A DNA stretch of 64,000 nt. Source: Macrostomum hystrix. Lineage: Eukaryota; Platyhelminthes; Macrostomidae. The DNA is taken from positions 14,886,001 to 14,950,000 of the forward strand of contig CATNEN010000003.1 in assembly GCA_950097015.1 (NCBI GenBank). Reading direction: 5' to 3'. The stretch's first letter is position 1. Each line of letters opens with the position of its first letter. Both the position numbers and the translations under genes were made by a program. The notes under the pieces are model-generated. The model saw only the letters and a program-made list of their open reading frames with translations. It did no database searches and was not told where the DNA came from. Of the stretch, positions 1-10,789 are shown piece by piece.

Positions 1-77
1 TAACGATGCCAGCTTTTTTGACAATGTTCGCAGCGTCAATGTGAGTCTAAATTTTTATATCATAGCAATAATTGCAG

Positions 78-357
78 CAGGGCTGCCGGCAATGGCACAT
101 CATTTGGGCCCGCAGCCAGCGAGGAGGCAATTCTGCCGATTTCGCTGACTCCTGAGCACACACGCACACAGGTGTGTACATCTGCCCTGCCTTTCTCATC
201 GTCAGGCAGTGTACACTCTCACTGTGCCTTGGAGGTTGGCCCTCAAGGGCGTAAATTGCACGACAAGCCCCCTAAGTCCCAAATGAATGTGGCCTCGCCG
301 CGGAATCGAACTCAGGGACCTTGGTGCGAGAGTCAACCGCGTTAGACCGCTCCGGCA
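78..357 (-). repeat. SINE family B copy (tRNA-derived)
   Basis: Read on the minus strand, this begins with a tRNA-like head (GGTCTAACGCG, then GAGTTCGATTCC as a B-box-like motif) and continues into a body shared with copies at 25.7, 27.0, 27.8, 41.0, 46.6 and 63.9 kb. The shared body includes CTTGTCGTGCAATTTACGCC and a stretch rich in CACACGCACACA. It lies in the UTP20 intron upstream of the first visible exon. The tRNA-like part is a SINE head, not a functional tRNA gene. Confidence 0.85.
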
Positions 358-482
358 CAGACCCCTTATATCAATGTTTGCCAGTTTTGTTACTATGCTT
401 CATAGGAAATTGGAAAAATAGCCGTAGACTTCTTGGTCGTGAGCAGGCATAGTAATTTTCTTACCCTCCGATTTTTTTTCAG

Positions 483-3400
483 TCTGCCCGCATTGTGAAA
501 GGCTTTCGTCAGCTGATCAGCTATCTAGCTAGCTCGCGTGCGGATTCTATACCGACCAATTTGCTATACAACTACCTCCTACCGTTGCCTATGCACTATT
601 TGCACAGCAAAAGACTAGGCAGTTCCAAGCAACAGCAGCAGGTGTCTAGACGCAGTCTTGTTGAATCGTCGCTTGAACTCCTAGCGGCAATTAGCGCCCG
701 CTTGCCATGGACAATGTTGAAACAATTGTTGAAACTCTGTTTGAAAGGCCTAGATGGACCCGCTACAGAGTCTAAACTGCCTGTTCGTTTGGCTGTAGCC
801 GCATTGTCTGGTCTAGGCGAGATTTCAGATCCAACTATTGTTGTCAACGATCAATCTGAAACTAATAAATCCGAATTAGTCAATGAACGATTCGGTTTAA
901 AACGTAAATTTTACCAATCTACTGCTAATCGGTTAGCAACTGAACTGTTGGCGTCGAATAACTCGGACAGTCCGTTAGCCTTTCTAACTCAATTCGTCTG
1001 TCCGCGTCTGGAGCGTCACCTGTGCCGAGACAAAACCGCCTCTGAGCAGCAGCATAAATTGGCACCGCGCCAGGAGCCCCAGGTCCTACAGGTGACAGTA
1101 GCCGTTGCTCTAGCGCAATTGTTAGCCAAATTGCCTAGACAGATTCGCGATCAGCGATTGCCTCGATTGATTTACCGTCTGGCTGATTTTCTGCGCAGCC
1201 GGGAACACGCCGTACGCAAAGAGGCCGGAGCTACACTAGTTCGCGTTGTACAGTTGCTAGGCAACGACTATCTAGGCTTCGTTGCTAGGGAACTAAGTCT
1301 GTTGCTAGCCAGAGGCTATACTAGGCACGTACTGGCGCACACTCTGCACGCCCTGTTGCGTCACTGCCAATCTGACGGAATGCCAAACGGCTGTCTGGAT
1401 GGCGAAACTCTCGATCGGCTGTTCAAGATCTACATGGACGAATTGCTGGGCGATTTGTCCAAAGAGAAAGAGGTGAGACCGATGCTATTTTTTTAGGTTT
1501 TGGGATTTGGCATTTAGAATCCTTTCTTCTAGATTTTGGATTCAAGATCTCATCTTCTAGATTTGGGATTTAGAATCGTTTCTTTTAGATTTGTTGTAGC
1601 CTAGTGGTTAGGGCGTCGGACTCACGACTTGAAGGTCGGTTTCGATTCCCTACTCCAATGGAACAATTTGTGTCCTTTAGCAAGACACTTAACTCTGCAT
1701 TGCTTCAGTTCACCCAGCTGTTAAATGGGTTCCAGCATTAGCTGGGATAATTGAGGGTGGGTGTGGCGTCCCCCCAGTTCATGGACTGAACAGCCGAAAG
1801 GCAGCCTTCAGATGCGCCGCGCAATAGCTGCGGCTGTGCTGTCGGCTGCACATCTGGCCTAATCGAGGCAGGTGTAATCAATGATATTAAACTCTAGGTT
1901 TGGGATTTAGGATCGTGTCTTCTAGCTTCCATTATGCAGGTATTTCAAAGCAGTTCCTCCTATCCTCAAACGTCACCCGCCAGGTCCAGGCGTTGACCCG
2001 CAAACTGCCCGAAGCGCAGCGCACCCACGCCTACAATGTGGTGCACCGTCTGGGTTCAGTTGTTGGCCCAACCGGCCTAGCCCAGATTGTCAACAACCTG
2101 GCCGATCAGTGTGCTCAGGTTCGCAGCTCAGCCGCTTTGCGCAAACTTGAGCGCTTGTGCGGCCAGCTTGAGAGAGCGGACTCGCTGCCAGGCAACTCCG
2201 GTCTAACAGCCGAACAATTGCTCACAGCTGCTCACATGCTGTGCCAGCGGGCTTCCAGTACAGCCGGCCCCAACGATAAGGCGTCGTCGCATTCCGCAAA
2301 GACATCTGGCGACAATCGTCGCGATCCAGATTGTCGACTGCTCGATCCCGAACCAGCCAGAGCCGAAACTCGGCCAGTCCAGCTAGGCAGTTATCACATT
2401 CTGCTTAGATTCGGTCTGCGTATTCTCTACGCTGTATTGCGCAACAATGCCTCAGCGTCGGCCGCTTCGCCTGTGCCACGTCGAATGCTCGATCCATTTC
2501 TAACCATTCTTGAGCAGGCATTGGACTCGCAGCATACGGCTGTGCTCACAGCTTCTCTGCAATGTCTCAGCCGTCTGGTACCATTGCATCAGCTATTATC
2601 TAGCAGCGAGGGTAAAGGCGTGGACAATCAGAACAAACCGACTAACTCAGCCTATAAGCCAATTGCTAAACGAGTCTTGAAATTATTCAACGAACAAAGC
2701 CTTCTGTGGTCAACTAGGCAACAATTGCAGCAGCCATCGCAGTTGCAGCAATTGTTGCATAAAACTCTTGCTGTTCTTGTTAGACACGACGCTCTATCGA
2801 CGCCGGATCTTGTCACCCTGATCGACTACATCGCCCTCGATGTTGACAGTCCTCACAGGGCTAGTCACGCCTTCCCGTTGTTGCGAGCTATGCTAACCAA
2901 ACGCTTGGATCCGAAACCGCAGCGACGTCACGAGCTAGACGTTGACACCGAGCGAGACCATGCCAGCCTGCCTACCATCATGGACGCGCTTCGTCGCTTA
3001 GCGGTCACCTCCGCTCTAGATTATGTCCGCAGTCAGTCGCGAGATTGTCTACTAATCTATCTGAGAGATTATCGCCTGCCGGCTAAGACAGTTCGCCGAT
3101 ACTTGGACTTCTTCCTCGTCCAGTTGGACTACGAGGGTTCGGATGGTCGGAGCTCGGCTGTGCAGATGTTAGCCGCTCTGATTCACTGCATGTCAGCTGA
3201 CTGGCTGCTTACTGGCGATCTAGCTGCTGTGATATTTTTTCGTCTATTAGTTGCATCTGATGCGGAGTTGAACGATCAACTGCGGGCAAGAATAACCGAC
3301 TGCATGCACGGACTATTGCGCAGATGCGGCCCAGATCAGAGGAGACAATTATTCGCTTCCACTCTGCGTCTGATTCGATGCAGCGTTGAACAATTCGCTC

Positions 3401-4524
3401 AACGCTTGACTCAACAGAAGCTAGGCCTCACTGGTGTGTTGGCATTCTTTGAGTACAGGCAGGATGACGGTCAGTCAGGAGTTGAGACTGCTGACGAGAA
3501 CTGGTCTACAGTAGAATTGCACAATTGTTTAGTTGAATTGCTGGATCAATTGACCAACGCTTCGTCAACAGACGATAATCAACTACAAGATATCACTGCC
3601 GAAACTAAGAAGAAAAAATCTTTACTAGATGCCGAGCAACTAGCCGAATCGGTTGATCACACTTTATTCCGTTGCGTCGATCTTCTTGGCCGATGTACAG
3701 TTGCTCTCGAACAATTCGAGCAAAAGGTTTGGCCGCTACTTGAGCGCCTGTTGGGTCACAGATTCTCTTGGATAAGAAGACGCTGTCTGCAGTTAGTGAC
3801 TAATCGTCTAGCTAAAGACATTGCAACAGCCGATGCGAACGAATCGGCGATTCAGCATTGTCGCAGTCTCGCCTTGGCATTCTTTGACCAGTTGAAATCG
3901 GCTCACCTAGACGAAGCTTGGTCGGACGATGTGGCCAGAGCTCTTGTACACCTGTGCTGTCGGGTTCATCGGTTAGAAACTAGCGAAATTAGTTCGTCTA
4001 CATTGTCGGCCGTTGGCGAAGCTAAAAGCGGCCTAGAAAAAGGCTTCTCATCCGAGTGGCTCCTACTCAGAGTTGGTCGCGAGTCTCGCTACGAGCTTCA
4101 ACATTTGCGACCGTCGACACTGCGACGTCGGTTAGCTTTGAAAGTGTGCGCCGGAGTTGTCACGGTGCTAGACGCCGACAGTTTGCAATCGTCCGGCTGT
4201 CTGCGTCGATGCCTAGCTGTGGCTGCCAGAGAATTGAGACAGCGCGAGCCGCCTCAGGAAGTCTCTGAACTTGCCCACGCCCTCTTGGACGCCTGTCGAC
4301 GCACTGTCGGTGAATCGGCCGTTGCGGCGGCCCTGGCTCAGCTGACTCGGTCGCGCAGCAACGCCAGGGCTGATCGAGCCGGCCTTCTGGCTGCGGCCGC
4401 CGTCACCCAGCCGGAGCTGTTCGCCCGCAGGAAACGACGAAAGCAGCAGAAGAAGACGGAGGCGGCCAAAGCCAAGGTGGCCAAGTTTCGACTGGCTAGG
4501 AAGGGCCAGAAGATATCTAACTAG
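483..4524 (+). CDS. UTP20: UTP20, small-subunit processome HEAT-repeat protein (C-terminal part)
   Basis: Two exons are visible: 483-1472 and 1984-4524, the second ending in TAG. The gene continues upstream of the window. The acceptor is a T-run followed by CAG at 480-482. The donor is GAG^GTGAGA and the second acceptor CCAG^GTCCAG, both phase 0. The product is a helical-repeat protein of the UTP20/DRIM family, a nucleolar component of the U3 small-subunit processome needed for 18S rRNA maturation. Family landmarks are the block around YLGFVARELSLLLARGY, the stretch ELLGDLSKEKEV spanning the splice, LDPFLTILEQALDS, LDFFLVQLDYEG, and a strongly basic C-terminus (ARRKRRKQQKK...). Earlier AGs at 1935 and 1949 are possible acceptors, but 1984 gives the best collinear match to the family. 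Sequence is divergent from vertebrate UTP20. Confidence 0.9.
1497..1945 (+). repeat. Short tandem repeat in the UTP20 intron, split by a SINE
   Basis: A unit of about 28 bp, with core TCTAGATTTGGGATTTAGAATC, occurs three to four times at 1497-1590 and resumes at about 1892-1935. The two parts are separated by a SINE of family A at 1591-1890. Confidence 0.7.
1591..1890 (+). repeat. SINE family A, near full-length copy
   Basis: The tRNA-like head reads TAGCCTAGTGGTTAGGGCG (A box) and GGTCGGTTTCGATTCCC (B box). The body contains TTAGCAAGACACTTAACTC, a segment with CACCCAGCTGTTAAATGGG, and a 3' end containing GCGCCGCGCAATAGCTGCGG. This is the most complete copy of the family here; others are at 5.9, 7.2/8.1, 43.8, 46.5, 49.5 and 59.5 kb. 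Confidence 0.85.
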
Positions 4525-4987
4525 GCTGAACTATTAGGACTGATTTGTCTCCCGTGTGTCCTATGTACTTTTAGTTATTTTTCAAGTTAGACAAGTTTTG
4601 GTTTGTTTGACTAACTGTGTCAATTTAACAGTGGTTCAAATGAAAGTAATCCGTGTTTGTGTGAGAATGATTAAGCTAAAGTGCATTAAACGAAAGTGTT
4701 TTTTGCAAATTTCTCTCATTTGCAAATGCAGCAAGTTGTGGCATTTTTCAGACCTAAAATATATGCAACTTGCGCGACTTGATTTGCAAGTGATTTTGGA
4801 TGTGAAAAAGTTGTAAAAATACTTTTGTTTGTACTTTATCAGCTGCTTTTTACTTATTTTTGTTGCTTTTTAGAAACTAGTCACATTAAAAGTCTAGGCT
4901 TTTCGAGCTTACACAATGCCCCATTTTTAGGACTTTATTTAATTAATTAATTCTGCTGCTTGCTCTTTGGCTTTGTCATCTATTGGT
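4525..4987. other. UTP20 3' flank, probable 3' UTR
   Basis: AT-rich sequence after the UTP20 stop with possible polyadenylation hexamers (ATTAAA at about 4685 and 4883). No gene is seen. A short open frame here has no family resemblance. Confidence 0.4.
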
Positions 4988-5330
4988 TGTCTGTCTGTCT
5001 GCCTGCCTGCCTGCCTGCCTGTCTGTCTGTCTGTCTGCCTGTCTGTCTGTCTATGTGTCTGTCTGCCTGCCTGTCTGTCTGTCTATGTGTCTGTCTGTCT
5101 GCCTGCCTGCCTGACTGTCTGTCTGTCTATGTGTCTGTCCGTCTGCCTGCCTGTCTGTCTGTCTTTCTGTCTATGTGCCTGCCTGTCTGTCTGTCTGTCT
5201 GCCTGTCTGTCTATGTGTCTGTCTGTCTGTCTGCCTGTCTGTCTGTCTATGTGTCTGTCTGTCTGCCTGCCTGTCTGTCTGCCTGTCTGTCTGTCTGTCT
5301 GTTTGTCTATTTATCTCTCCATCACTCTGT
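4988..5330 (+). repeat. (CTGT/CTGC)n tetranucleotide microsatellite
   Basis: About 340 bp of CTGT and CTGC units with interspersed CTATGTGT variants. It is open in several frames and on both strands, giving repeat peptides that are not genes. Confidence 0.95.
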
Positions 5331-5949
5331 CTGTCTACATCCAAGTATTTATCTGCACTTGCTTTTAGTTCAGTTTCCAAGTCTCCAAATGCTAGCTTAT
5401 AATTTTAGCCAATAAAAAAGCCAAGTTAGTCATCTCACAATGCTAGCCACAATCTGAGTCTAAGAGTATTGATTTAGTAATATACGCTTTTTATTCGTAG
5501 ACTTGGGCCAGCAAGAAAAATTGGGGGGACAATAAATCATTCCTAATCGTGCCATGTAGCCTATTTTTTCGCTTTGATTTGCAATGGCTTTCAGTCGAAT
5601 AATTGCACTCGCTTATAGAAATAATGCATCATCACTATAGCTAAATCAGCTGAACAGTTCATCTGAAAATGTCAACTCGTTTTTTCCCCAGCAATTTGTA
5701 CCAGATTGCAGATTTTTTCTAGGCATTCTATTTGGGTACAAAATCACCTAGTTTAAAGTGGTCGCGTCGCGTATTTGAAATTCTGATTTATTACGCATTC
5801 TCAGTGTGTCACATTCGCTGACACATCCAATTAGCTTACATAAACATTTTTTAGAAAGCTTGGTTGGTTCTACCTCAATGACTTCAAACAATTTGGCTTA
5901 ATAGTCGTTGAAGCATAGTGATTCAGGACAATAGCCAAGAATAATAATT

Positions 5950-6118
5950 GATTGCACCTGCCCCAATCGGGCCAGATGTGCAGCCGACAGCACAGCCGCA
6001 GCTAATGCGCGGCGCATCTGAAGGCTGCGTACGGCTGTTCAGTCCATGGACATAAACCCCATGCTGGGTACCAGCTGTTAAGCATAGTCTGGAGTCGGGA
6101 ATCGAACCCCCGACCTTG
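5950..6118 (-). repeat. SINE family A, internally deleted copy
   Basis: Read on minus, the head GGTCGGGGGTTCGATTCCCG sits at 6094-6117, and the 3' end with GGGCCAGATGTGCAGCCGAC lies at about 5970-5990. The middle is shorter than in the 1.6-kb copy. Confidence 0.8.
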
Positions 6119-7189
6119 AATAATATATCATCGTCTTCTAGACACGTAGATCGTAGATCAATAAGTAGACTTTGTTAAAAAAGACTGTTTCATCCTATTC
6201 TCAAACTACAACAGGAACAAATACGATTAGACTGCTTGTTCTCTGCTAGTTCAGTAGGCATCAAATGGAAAACTATGTAGACCAAGTTTACTGATATTTG
6301 TGTTTGTTCAGCTGGCTGGAATGTAAAGCTAATTTACACACACACACAGCTAATGGAATACAACAGTTTCAAAGCATAATCTTACTCCTATTGTTATACG
6401 TGTATTATTAACTACACATCTCAGTTCGCACACTACACTTGGACAGCGTCTGAAAAAGATAGTAGATTATGCATACACTGGAGCAACAACGACAGATTAT
6501 TAGCAGATTATTAGATTATCTCTGCATCTATTGAGACAGCTATCGCTATGCATGTAGTTTAACTGTTGTTTGTATATAACTAAGCTAAACTTGCACTATT
6601 TGCACACACTCATATGACACAACGTATAGTTGGTTGCAGCAGCACTAACAATGGATCTTCTGAATTCGTGTCGCATCCATTAGCCTGAACTAATCAGTTT
6701 GAGTAGCTTTGAGTAGTGCCAGGACAGACATAGAGAGAGAGAGAACTGCGTCTGATTTTGCGTCTGACAAGCTTTCCAAAACTGTGTTCACTCTGGTGGG
6801 ATCGCAGTTCAACTAGCTAGGTTTTTGACGCTAATTAAATAATTAATAAGAATATTGATTGCGCTGTTCCATAATTATAATTGACTGACGACGATGCTGA
6901 CTTCATCGATGAATGAGTAGATTGGCAGTTTTGTCAATTATCAAACGCTCTTTACAATTGCTTGGTAGATTAGTTACCGTGTCCTTATAGAACAGACCTT
7001 GCCTGTTACGGCAACGAAATCTACAAAATATCACCCAGTAAATAGGTTAAAACAGAATAGATAAATTTTTGCTAAGTCACAGAACAAAAGAAGAAAAAGA
7101 ATTAAACGTTTTATTCATTACTTATTTATGTATGAGGTATCTATTTGTGAGTAATCATTGGTAGATAGAAGATGGATAGATTGAAATGA
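6119..7189. other. Spacer with no recognised gene
   Basis: AT-rich intergenic DNA between UTP20 and P2X. I see only short simple-sequence runs (CACACACA at about 6340, GAGAGAGAGA at about 6735). Confidence 0.5.
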
Positions 7190-8275
7190 GTCCTATGGCC
7201 AAGATGTGCATGCTTCAGAAGGCTGCGTACAGCTGTTCAGTCCATGGACTGTAAGGCAAGGACCACTGTAGTATAACAGGACGGGAAACTCAAAGATCGT
7301 GTAAATTTTTAGAAGGCCGATTTCCTGGAAAAAATACACTGCGGAGATAGGAAAAAGTCATTTTTTCAGCACAAAATCAATTATTGCTTTTGATCTGGAG
7401 CAAGTTCAAATCCGTTAATCTTAGTACAGCATGCCCAACATTAAGCTCCATTGTTTTTATATAGCTTCGTTTATAAAAGTCTTATTTTCACATATATATA
7501 CTATATAATAGTGTCTTACAATATTCTAAATATTCTAATATTCTTAGCTAAATATTCTTAATTTGGCCTAAATTGTTTGAATTAACAAATTAGCTAAATA
7601 CTTTAGCAAAACTAACAGCCAAAAATTAATTAACTTACTTGGTTGCATTAAAATCATTTTGAAATTTGTTGTACCTTTATAGCTATATAGTTGCTACTGT
7701 TATATTAGTTAACTTTTTTGGCTGTTAGTTTTGCCAAACTATTTAGCTAATTTGTTAATTCAAACAACTTAGGCCAAAGTAAGAATATTTAGCTATCATA
7801 TTTTGAGCCATTAAATGTGCTAGTCTATAGTCTATACTCTATATACTCGTAGATTCAAGACACTATTATATAGTATATATATGTGAAAATAAGACTTTTA
7901 TAAACGAAGCTATATAAAAACAATGGAGCTTAATGTTGGGCATGCTGTACTAAGATTAACGGATTTGAACTTGCTCCAGATCAAAAGCAATAATTGATTT
8001 TGTGCTGAAAAAATGACTTTTTCCTATCTCCGCAGTGTATTTTTTCCAGGAAATCGGCCTTCTAAAAATTTACACGATCTTTGAGTTTCCCGTCCTGTTA
8101 TACTACAGTGGTCCTTGCTGTAAGGGTTGTCCATGTAATTGCTGACTGTACTGAAGCAATTCGGAGTTAAGTGTCTTGATGAATGACACAAATGATTCCG
8201 ATGGAGTCGGGAATCGAACCCCCGACCTACTATAGTCGTGAGCCCTACGCTCTAACCTACTACAACCCAATCGAA
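7190..8275 (-). repeat. SINE family A copy interrupted by a hAT-type element
   Basis: The 3' half (AAGGCTGCGTACAGCTGTTC) is at 7190-7256. The 5' half, with GGGTTCGATTCCCGACTCC on minus, is at 8118-8275. The palindromic element at 7257-8117 sits between the halves and is flanked by the direct repeat CTGTAAGG. Confidence 0.85.
7257..8117. mobile_element. Palindromic hAT-type MITE (foldback element), 861 bp
   Basis: The element begins CAAGGACCACTGTAGT and ends with the exact reverse complement. It is flanked by identical 8-bp direct repeats CTGTAAGG (7249-7256 and 8118-8125), the target-site length of the hAT superfamily. Arms of about 260 bp (7257-7517 and 7856-8117) are near-perfect inverted copies. 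The centre is also largely self-complementary, with a TTGGCCTAAATTG segment against CAACTTAGGCCAA. No coding capacity is seen, so it would depend on a transposase in trans. It is inserted into a SINE and is therefore younger than that SINE. Confidence 0.92.
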
Positions 8276-8414
8276 CTCGTGGGTCTGAAGAATTAGAAAA
8301 TAAGAACACAAAAATTGTTTAAATTGGACAGCAGAAGGCAAAATAAGAATGTAGTTCAATTTGAGAACTATAGAGTAGATTAGACACAATTCGTAACTGT
8401 TCAGTGCTCGATGC

Positions 8415-10789
8415 TCAAATCAGTGTCTCCCTAGTTGCGTCGGCTTCAATGTGCGGCAAAGCAAGCGAAGAGTCACTCTGGTAGCCTTCTTCTCGAATTC
8501 TGCCTCGATTCCACAACTGCCGTTGCTGCAGTCTCGAATGCTGCACAATTCTTGGTCGCATTGTCTGACGTTGAACCGCTGCCGCTGCCTGTGGCGCCGT
8601 TCGCAGAAACGTCGACGGACTTGACTCTAGTCGGACAATTTCTGGCGGCGACGGCGGCGGCGGTTGACGCCAGGCAGACATTGGCAAAGGCGGCGAGGGC
8701 GGCATCAGCGGCGGCGGAGGCGTCGGCGGCGGCGGCGACAGACGGCGAACCTCGGGACAATGCCTGGGACAGTACATCCGACCGACTGATAAAGAGGTCG
8801 TTGTAAGCCTACGACGCGACGAATGCTGTGGCTGCTGATGATGATGGTGACGATTATCGTGCTGCTGAAGCTGAGGGTTAGTGAAATGCTAAACAGTAGA
8901 AAGACCACGTACAAGACCACGTACCACGTCGCTGCCTACACGATAGCTCCCAAATCAGAAGACCGATTTTTGTTAAAATCCTTAATACTTTTTCACCCTT
9001 TAAGATGAAATAACTTTCAAAGCCGACGTCCGACGTCAGCCTCCTCGGGATATTCAACGATTCTTGTCGAATACCCTGGTGTCTATCCATGTGGGTTAAA
9101 AATATAATAAATATAATATTAATCAGCAGTACTAGCCAACATGGTTACATGATGAAATATTTTGTGAGCAGAAAAATTATGCCATCATTTTTCTTGCCAC
9201 CAGGCACTAGGACGAGAATCGTTGAATATCACGACGACGCCGATGTTCTGTAATTTAAGCCAGTGGTCTGAGTTTCCATGGCGATTGGCAGAATATTTTG
9301 GGAGTTACCGAAAAATGATGAAGTGTGGGTATTTGAAATACTCTTTCTACTGTTTAATCATCGATATTTACGCACAGTTAGACAGTCCACATGTGATTAT
9401 AACATGTAGACTATGTTTTACCTTTTGGTTGCCCCGTTTTGGCTGCTGCTGCTGCTGCTGCTGCTGCTGCGTTCCCTTCAGCAGATGCAGATGCTGATGT
9501 CGATCCTTCCGTCGCCTCTTTGTCCCCTTCTCGCCGTCCGATCCCTCATCTTCTGGTCCAGACGAGTCGGCATTCGCGCCCGAAGTGGCAGCCGTGGCCA
9601 CACTGGCCGTGTCATCGTCGCAGTAGTCAACGCGGGCCTTCTGCAGGCTGGCCCTCTGCTTCTGGCTGGCAATCCGCAGCAGAATGATGTCGCACAGCAT
9701 GGATGAGAGGCCGAACAGAGCCAGGCCGCTGCCCATATTCATGGACAGGCTATAGAAACTGAATCGGCCTCCTTCTCCAGAGACTGACACGAAGATCTTG
9801 ATGCCGTAGGCGTGCACCAGCATGCGCCGATCCTCGCCTTCGCTGCGATAATTGTAGGCGTACTGGACCGAGAAGCCCTGGGTGTCCGTGCCGCGCCCGG
9901 TGTCCAGCTCACGGAAATGATAATTCGGCAGGCAGCGCTCGTCCGGCAGATCGAAGTTGCACTGCCAGGAGATGTCGACTCCGATGGCTCCGCCGACTCG
10001 GTAGATGTCCTCCGACGCTTTGGCATCTCCTGTGGCGTAGTGCAGGATGTCTCCGAGGCGAAACACCGGGCAATAAGTGAAATTCGGATGCGTCTGCTGG
10101 TACAGACAGGTGTGCAAATATTCGCTGGTCATCCAGTCGAGAATGTTTCTCCGCTTCTTGTCGAATGCGCGAAAATCGACGCTGTTCTTCAGCAAGATGG
10201 TGAAATTTCTCGCCCTAGTCAGGACGGCAGCGCCAGGCAGTTGGAAATTGTCTTCTGTTAGCAGCGGACACCAGCCGTAGGACATGCAGGTGTGAGTGCT
10301 GGTGTTGCAGACACCGTTGCGACGTCCAAAATCACCGATGCTGCCAACCGAACAGTCGCTGTCCCAGTAGCAGTGCCCGTTGCGTTCTGGACAAAGCGCC
10401 ATCGACTGTCGGTCAGTCACTCGCGCGTTCGTTGTTATGAAGATGGCGCCGTTCATGATTGGCGGTATGATGTAGTCGGCGGCGTCCCACACCCTCGCCC
10501 CGCTGTCCCAGTCGTCGCTCTTGTTGACAAAGTCCAGACCTTTGACTTTGAACACGACGCCACCTTCTGGTGTCTCCTTGACCTGGTAGCCCTTCTTGTG
10601 CCAGATGATGTAGAATAGAAAGTACACAATGACAGACAGTTGAACGCTGCGATAAAAGAGGCCGAATTTCACGCTGCGAATGACCACCACTTTCTGGAGC
10701 TTGTACTCAAAGAAGCCCGCGAGCATGTTCTGTAGAAATCGACTGCCCTGAAAGGCCCTGCGGCCCTGCTGCTGTGGCTGCTGCTCCAT
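8415..10789 (-). CDS. P2X-type ATP-gated cation channel
   Basis: Two exons are inferred on minus: 10789-9422 (456 codons) and 8888-8415 (157 codons plus stop). They join at AAAAG^GTAAAA and TTTAG^CAT, both phase 0, for 613 residues. TM1 is about 46-63 and TM2 about 349-371 (NMGSGLALFG...CDIILL). The extracellular domain has the ten family cysteines (133, 140, 146, 161, 168, 174, 228, 240, 277, 286). ATP-contact positions K81 and K83 (KVKG), T197 (NFT), N313 and R315 are present, but the usual lysine before AYGI is His326. The N-terminal Y-x-T-x-K site reads YKLQK, and the Y-x-x-x-K trafficking motif after TM2 is absent. The tail has a poly-Q run, a His/Gln-rich stretch and a proline-rich stretch, and ends ETLI, a class I PDZ-ligand pattern. 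Without splicing, the first exon would stop at 9368 (473 residues). Confidence 0.95.
8890..9357. mobile_element. MITE family D, copy 1, filling the P2X intron
   Basis: The ends are TAAACAGTAGAAAGA (8890-8904) and TCTTTCTACTGTTTA (9343-9357), exact inverted copies. Internal arms contain GATATTCAACGATTCTTGTC and the inverse form GACGAGAATCGTTGAATATC. Related copies lie at 38.1 and 41.9 kb, with fragments at 11.7 and 55.6 kb. It occupies about 88% of the 533-bp P2X intron, and on the coding strand its end supplies the pyrimidine tract before the acceptor. Flanking TA dinucleotides would fit a TA target, but this is weak evidence. Confidence 0.85.

Noticed and set aside
1597-1665. tRNA gene
   Set aside because: A and B boxes are present, but the same sequence with the same body recurs at several loci and the acceptor stem does not pair; it is a SINE head. 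The same holds for the family B and C heads.
4960-5415. Cys/Leu/Ser repeat peptides
   Set aside because: CTGT/CTGC microsatellite.
8415-8777. Independent proline-rich gene
   Set aside because: The frame is open upstream to a 3' splice site and joins in phase to the P2X exon; better explained as the P2X C-tail.
8435-8806. Plus-strand open frame rich in alanine
   Set aside because: Antisense shadow of the P2X tail exon, whose minus-strand frame continues to a good acceptor and matches phase.
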